NCBI GenBank assembly: GCA_900768005.1
Contig: CAAGBE010000015.1
Coordinates: forward strand, 1-9,414
Length of the DNA stretch: 9,414 nt
Origin: Clostridia bacterium
GTDB lineage: Bacteria; Bacillota; Clostridia; UMGS1883
Reading direction: 5' to 3'
Shown: positions 6,692 through 9,414 of the stretch, one piece after another
Layout of the letters: every line of letters starts with the position of its first letter
How positions within the stretch are numbered: position 1 is the stretch's first letter
Translations under genes and position numbers: made by a program
The notes under the pieces: generated by a model
Told to the model about the DNA's origin: nothing
What the model saw: only the letters and a program-made list of their open reading frames with translations
The model's database searches: none

Positions 6692-6928
6692 ATGAAAAAC
6701 AATCATAAAGAGATATTTCAGGCGCTAAATTCAATTTCACAGTTAGGTCTTAGTGTAGTAATTTCCTTTTTATTATGGATTTTTATTGCAATGTGGATAA
6801 GGGATAAGTTTAACCTTGGAAATTTTATTATGATTATCGGCATATTATTGGGGTTGGGCAGTGCGGTTTTATCTTTTATAAAATTCTGCGGACTTATCTC
6901 TCCAAAGGAGAAAAATGATGAAAAATAA
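6692..6928 (+). CDS. atpZ: AtpZ-like small membrane protein at the head of the ATP synthase genes
   Basis: This 78-residue protein has a polar start (MKNNHKEIFQALNSISQLG) and two hydrophobic helices (about 19-36 and 45-63). Between them is a short basic and acidic loop (WIRDKFNLGN), and the second helix has the glycine-rich IMIIGILLGLGSA wording of the AtpZ/ATPase-gene1 family. Members are linked to assembly or ion handling of the F-type rotor; AtpZ with AtpI has been proposed as a Mg/Ca transporter, and the precise job is unsettled. I place the start at the ATG two bases after the wecB stop. An in-frame ATG at 6680 inside wecB would add MVII and cannot be excluded. Neither start has a strong ribosome site, so translation is probably coupled to wecB. 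The end overlaps the start of atpI. Confidence 0.8.
   Translation: MKNNHKEIFQALNSISQLGLSVVISFLLWIFIAMWIRDKFNLGNFIMIIGILLGLGSAVLSFIKFCGLISPKEKNDEK
6904..6910 (+). promoter_or_regulatory. Ribosome binding site for atpI
   Basis: AAAGGAG, located inside the end of atpZ, is 4 nt from ATG 6915 and 7 nt from ATG 6918. The better spacing favours the second of the two adjacent ATG codons. Confidence 0.7.
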
Positions 6929-7304
6929 TTCTGTATATAAAGATGCAGCAAAAGTCAGTGCAGTTATATTTGCACTCGGGATAATAGAATTTATCCTTTT
7001 TACTGTCTTTATGAATTTCAGACTTGACATCTTAATAGGGGTGATATACGGTTGTACATTCACTTCACTTAACTTCTTTTACTTGGCGTTCTGCGTTAAA
7101 AAAGCTGTGGAAAAAGAAGAAAAGGCGGCAAAGGCATATATGGCATCCACATACACTACACGGATACTTTTCCTCGGTGTAATGGTGTTTATTGCCGCAA
7201 AGGTTAATTTTATACATTTCTGGGCAGCAATAATTCCGATTGTGTTCCAACGGATTGCTGCAACAGTTGTTCCTATGTTTGAGAAAAGGAGAGAAAAAGC
7301 TTGA
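6918..7304 (+). CDS. atpI: ATP synthase subunit I (AtpI), membrane accessory protein
   Basis: This protein of about 128 residues has four hydrophobic segments (roughly 12-32, 37-59, 81-97 and 99-119). Between the second and third is a charged cytoplasmic loop (VKKAVEKEEKAAK). Size, four-helix layout and place directly before atpB match the subunit I family, which in other bacteria helps assemble the c-ring. In Na+-type and some H+-type enzymes it acts as a c-ring chaperone. The sequence itself is poorly conserved, so the call rests strongly on context. Two adjacent ATG codons exist (6915 and 6918); the second has better spacing to AAAGGAG. The gene overlaps atpZ by 11 nt, and its TGA stop overlaps the TTG start of atpB. 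Confidence 0.82.
   Translation: MKNNSVYKDAAKVSAVIFALGIIEFILFTVFMNFRLDILIGVIYGCTFTSLNFFYLAFCVKKAVEKEEKAAKAYMASTYTTRILFLGVMVFIAAKVNFIHFWAAIIPIVFQRIAATVVPMFEKRREKA
7284..7293 (+). promoter_or_regulatory. Ribosome binding site supporting a TTG start for atpB
   Basis: AAAAGGAGAG lies in the last codons of atpI, with its AGGAG core 9 nt before TTG at 7301. No ATG or GTG in the atpB frame lies near it, so it decides the rare start codon. Confidence 0.8.
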
Positions 7305-8047
7305 ACATCAGTGTAAACGGTCCAAAAATACTTTTTGAGCTTCCGTTTTTAGGCGGAATCCCGATTACCGAAACCGTTGTAAACGGTTGGATAGTTGTAG
7401 CGGTTATTACTGTTATTTGTTTTATTCTTGGACGTAATTTGTCGACAAGAAATCCCTCGAAAAGACAGATTCTTGCAGAAAAGGCTGTTATAATGCTCCA
7501 GAATCTGATAAGAGGAACTATGGGAGAACACAATATGTTCTTTCTCCCCTATATTGGTGCACTTTTTGCTTATTCAATGCTTAGCAGTCTTTCAGGACTT
7601 GTAGGGCTTAGAGCACCCACGGGAGATTTGAATACGACATTTGCATTTGCACTTGTTACCTTTTTCCTGATTCAGTTCTTCAACATCAAAAACAAGGGAA
7701 TCTTAGGCTGGCTTAAAGGATTTACCGAGCCTGTTGCCGTAATTACCCCTTTGAATCTCATAAGTGAAATTGCAAGCCCTATCTCGATGGCATTCCGTCA
7801 TTTCGGTAATATTGCATCGGGTATTGTAATCACAGGACTTATTTACGGAGCATTAGCAGGACTGAGCAATCTTCTTTTGGGATGGATTCCCGTGATAGGC
7901 TCTATTCCGTTCCTGCAGGCAGGTCTTCCCGCAATTCTTTCACTTTATTTTGATGTATTTACAAGCTTTCTGCAGGCATACATCATATCTATGCTCACAA
8001 TGGTATATGTAGGCGGTGCAAATGAGCCGAATGTAACTGTGGCATAA
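7301..8047 (+). CDS. atpB: F0 ATP synthase subunit a
   Basis: This integral membrane stator subunit of 248 residues provides the two ion half-channels facing the c-ring. The essential arginine is Arg166 in ISMAFRHFGNIASG (161-174), equivalent to Arg210 of E. coli. The last helices show LSLYFDVFTSFLQAYIISMLTMVYV (213-237, described by its edges), with the conserved Gln225 and Tyr227 region. About five to six hydrophobic helices are seen (28-44, 82-104, 113-127, 170-200, 203-237). Translation begins at TTG, whose last two bases are shared with the atpI stop in TTGA. The N-terminal wording (GPKILFELPFLGGIPITETVVNGW) matches clostridial a-subunits, so the start is well supported. Ion choice is judged from the c-subunit next door. 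Confidence 0.95.
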   Translation: MNISVNGPKILFELPFLGGIPITETVVNGWIVVAVITVICFILGRNLSTRNPSKRQILAEKAVIMLQNLIRGTMGEHNMFFLPYIGALFAYSMLSSLSGLVGLRAPTGDLNTTFAFALVTFFLIQFFNIKNKGILGWLKGFTEPVAVITPLNLISEIASPISMAFRHFGNIASGIVITGLIYGALAGLSNLLLGWIPVIGSIPFLQAGLPAILSLYFDVFTSFLQAYIISMLTMVYVGGANEPNVTVA

Positions 8048-8080
8048 AATTTGTATAATAATTAAAATTTATATATTTTT
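8048..8080 (+). promoter_or_regulatory. AU-only-like leader before atpE (probable translational enhancer)
   Basis: Between atpB and the strong GGAGG of atpE lies a 33-base run of A and T with a single G. Such unstructured AU-rich sequence upstream of atpE is known in E. coli to raise translation of the c-subunit, needed in about ten copies per enzyme. That it acts the same way here is inferred. It contains TATAAT at 8054..8059, but no convincing -35. Confidence 0.5.
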
Positions 8081-8093
8081 TGGAGGTAGTATT

Positions 8094-8339
8094 ATGGAAT
8101 TAGCAATTATCAAAGCAGCATCAGCAATCGGCGCAGGTCTTGCAATGATTGCAGGTATAGGCCCTGGTATCGGTCAGGGTTATGCGGCAGGTAAGGCTGC
8201 TGAAGCAGTTGGCCGTCAGCCCGAAGCAAAGAGCGATATTACATCTACAATGCTTTTCGGTTGTGCAGTTGCAGAATCAACAGGTATTTATGGTCTTGTT
8301 GTAGCAATGATTCTTCTCTTTGCAAACCCCTTCATTTAA
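8094..8339 (+). CDS. atpE: F0 ATP synthase subunit c, sodium-binding type
   Basis: This 81-residue proteolipid is a two-helix hairpin (about 5-33 and 51-78) whose ring carries the coupling ion. The loop is GRQPEAKSD (40-48), the usual RQP contact with the F1 stalk. The sodium ligands known from the Ilyobacter tartaricus c-ring are all there in register: Gln28 in GIGPGIGQGYAAGKA, Val59, the ion-carrying Glu61, Ser62 and Thr63 in AVAESTGIYGL, and the stabilising Tyr66. Proton-only c-subunits normally lack the Gln and the Glu-Ser/Thr pair. The glycine-rich first helix (GAGLAMIAGIGPGIGQG) is typical of ring packing. A strong GGAGG with an AU-rich leader precedes it, and an RNA hairpin follows, as expected for the most highly translated gene of the operon. 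Sodium coupling is a strong prediction, although some such rings also take protons. Confidence 0.97.
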   Translation: MELAIIKAASAIGAGLAMIAGIGPGIGQGYAAGKAAEAVGRQPEAKSDITSTMLFGCAVAESTGIYGLVVAMILLFANPFI

Positions 8340-8349
8340 GGAAAACAGA

Positions 8350-8369
8350 GGGGTGGCTCCTGTCACCCC
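8350..8369 (+). other. RNA hairpin between atpE and atpF
   Basis: GGGGTGGC (8350..8357) pairs with GTCACCCC (8362..8369), eight pairs with one G-U, around the four-base loop TCCT. No U-run follows, so it is not an intrinsic terminator. Such a stem at the end of a c-subunit gene may protect the atpE message or reduce read-through or coupling into atpF, helping c outnumber b. It ends 11 bases before the GAGGAGG of atpF. Confidence 0.7.
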
Positions 8370-8395
8370 ATCAGGACAATGAGGAGGTTTAAGAA

Positions 8396-8902
8396 ATGGA
8401 AAAATTCCAACAATTTGTATCTATTGCACCATGGACAATGATTTTCACCTGGATAAACCTGCTTATCCTTGTGTTTGTAATGAAAAAATTCCTTTTTAAG
8501 CCTGTTATGAATATGTTTGCTCAGCGTGAAAATGAAATCGGCTCTATGTACGAAAAGGCTGAGACAGCACAGAAAAATGCAGAAGATATGGAAAACGAAT
8601 ACACCGAGAAGCTTTCTGCCGCAAAGGAGGAGGCATCCCGTATTATGAAGGATGTGACTCACGAGGCTACTCTTCGCGGTGAGCAGATTGTGTCTGAAGC
8701 ACAGCAGAAAGCTTCCGCTATTGTAACAAAGGCTCAAAAGGAAATTGAACGTGAAAAGGAAGCAGCAGTAAAAGAAATCAAGGAAGATATTGCATCCATT
8801 GCAGTGGATATTGCACAAAAGGTTATTGAAAAAGACCTTACAGAAAAGGACCACGAAAGGCTTCTGGAGGAGTTTATAGAAAGCTCCGGTGAAGAAAAGT
8901 GA
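8396..8902 (+). CDS. atpF: F0 ATP synthase subunit b (peripheral stalk)
   Basis: This 168-residue protein has the normal b-subunit layout. One N-terminal membrane helix (about 13-33, MIFTWINLLILVFVMKKF) is followed by FLFKPVMNMFAQRENEI and then a long charged helix rich in Ala, Glu and Lys to about residue 160. This helix forms the dimeric right-handed coiled coil linking the membrane part to F1. The C-terminal DIASIAVDIAQKVIEKDL (131-148) is the usual delta-contact region. GAGGAGG lies 8 nt before the ATG. The TGA stop overlaps the GTG of atpH in GTGA. The gap to atpE (56 bp) carries the hairpin described separately. Confidence 0.95.
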   Translation: MEKFQQFVSIAPWTMIFTWINLLILVFVMKKFLFKPVMNMFAQRENEIGSMYEKAETAQKNAEDMENEYTEKLSAAKEEASRIMKDVTHEATLRGEQIVSEAQQKASAIVTKAQKEIEREKEAAVKEIKEDIASIAVDIAQKVIEKDLTEKDHERLLEEFIESSGEEK

Positions 8903-9414
8903 AATCAACGGCAATAACATATGCACATTCATTATTCTCTCTTGCAGAGGAAGAAAATAAAGAGCAGGAAATTTTTGAGGAATTGACTGAACTTGTGGGG
9001 ATATTCACAGAAAATCCCGATTATATGGTTTTGCTTGATTCCCCTACCGTAAATGTTTCTGAAAGATGCAATCTTATTGACGAAGCATTTTCAGCGTGCG
9101 GTGAATATGTAAAGAATTTTCTTAAAATACTTTGTGAGAAAAAGTACATTCATATCTTCCCCGAATGTGTAAGGGAATATGAAAAGCAGTACAATAAGAA
9201 ACGCGGTATCGAAAAAGTTACTGCCATAACAGCAGTACCTCTCAGTGATGAACTCCGCGAAAAGCTTATAAAAAAGCTTGAAAAAGATACCGGCAAGACG
9301 ATTGCACTTGCAGAGAGGGTTGATAAATCAATCCTTGGCGGTATAATTTTAAGAACTGAAAATTCGCAAACAGACGCAAGCGTACGTGCAAGACTTGACG
9401 GGATTCGCGCAGAG
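8899..9414 (+). CDS. atpH: F1 ATP synthase subunit delta (cut by window edge)
   Basis: The frame gives 172 residues and is still open at the end of the window; the family is usually about 175-185, so only a few residues should be missing. The N-terminal helical domain starts MKSTAITYAHSLFSLAEEEN, the common 'YA.ALF.LA' opening, with FLKILCEKKYIHIFPEC (74-90) near its end. The C-terminal part has DKSILGGIILRTENSQTDAS (142-161) and VRARLDGIR (162-170), the standard closing motif. Delta sits on top of F1 and holds the b-stalk. The start is GTG overlapping the atpF stop. A stop codon lies just upstream in frame at 8890..8892, and no other start is available until Met43. The ribosome site is weak, so translational coupling to atpF is likely. 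Confidence 0.93.
   Translation, partial: MKSTAITYAHSLFSLAEEENKEQEIFEELTELVGIFTENPDYMVLLDSPTVNVSERCNLIDEAFSACGEYVKNFLKILCEKKYIHIFPECVREYEKQYNKKRGIEKVTAITAVPLSDELREKLIKKLEKDTGKTIALAERVDKSILGGIILRTENSQTDASVRARLDGIRAE

Noticed and set aside
8054..8059. TATAAT before atpE as an internal promoter
   Set aside because: No acceptable -35 is found 16-18 bases upstream, and a chance match is likely in a run of A and T.
8363..8932. Minus-strand frame of 189 residues
   Set aside because: It is antisense to the atpF coiled coil. The Phe/Leu/Cys-rich translation reflects complement of Glu/Lys codons.
1..9414. Insertion sequences, CRISPR repeats, tRNA or rRNA genes
   Set aside because: No transposase frame, terminal repeats, spaced direct repeats or cloverleaf sequence were seen on either strand.

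Overview
The window looks like chromosomal DNA of a low-to-moderate GC, strictly Gram-positive-type anaerobe of the class Clostridia, possibly a gut ruminococcal or oscillospiral relative. The evidence is AGGAG-type ribosome sites before most genes, short 5' leaders with sigma-A promoters, TagO/MnaA-type envelope genes placed directly before an atpZ-atpI-atpB-atpE-atpF-atpH run, and a c-subunit carrying the complete sodium-binding signature known from Ilyobacter-type ATP synthases. No genus can be named from sequence inspection alone.

The left third (1..3229, minus strand) is a surface-polysaccharide operon read right to left from a near-consensus promoter at 3287..3315. Its order is an EpsN/PglE-type aminotransferase, an EpsL/PglC-type initiating phosphoglycosyltransferase, an EpsM/PglD-type acetyltransferase and a GT4 glycosyltransferase cut by the window edge. 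The first three together are expected to make a 4-amino-4,6-dideoxy-HexNAc sugar (bacillosamine type), N-acetylate it, and load it as a sugar phosphate on undecaprenyl phosphate. The GT4 enzyme would add a following sugar. The 4,6-dehydratase (EpsC/PglF/CapD) that should supply the keto-sugar is not in the window.

A 231-bp AT-rich divergent intergenic region (3230..3460) holds the leftward promoter, a rightward extended -10 promoter, and an 8-bp inverted repeat just before the trpS ribosome site.

The right two thirds (3461..9414, plus strand) form one tightly packed run: trpS (tryptophanyl-tRNA synthetase), a TagO/WecA-type polytopic phosphoglycosyltransferase, wecB/mnaA (UDP-GlcNAc 2-epimerase), then the F-type ATP synthase genes atpZ, atpI, atpB (a), atpE (c), atpF (b) and atpH (delta, cut by the edge). 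Gaps are 0-56 bp, several genes overlap, and I see no intrinsic terminator, so cotranscription is likely. TagO and WecB fit the start of a teichoic-acid-like linkage unit (Und-PP-GlcNAc plus UDP-ManNAc). atpZ and atpI encode accessory membrane proteins for the rotary enzyme, and the c-ring is predicted to carry sodium.

Most of the window is recognisable, conserved biology. The points I consider worth a second look are the sodium signature, the bacillosamine-type module with its missing dehydratase, the loss of the helix-breaking proline in the small phosphoglycosyltransferase, the two unrelated lipid-sugar initiators placed back to back, the RNA elements flanking atpE, and the inverted repeat in the trpS leader. 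I found no convincing wholly new system.
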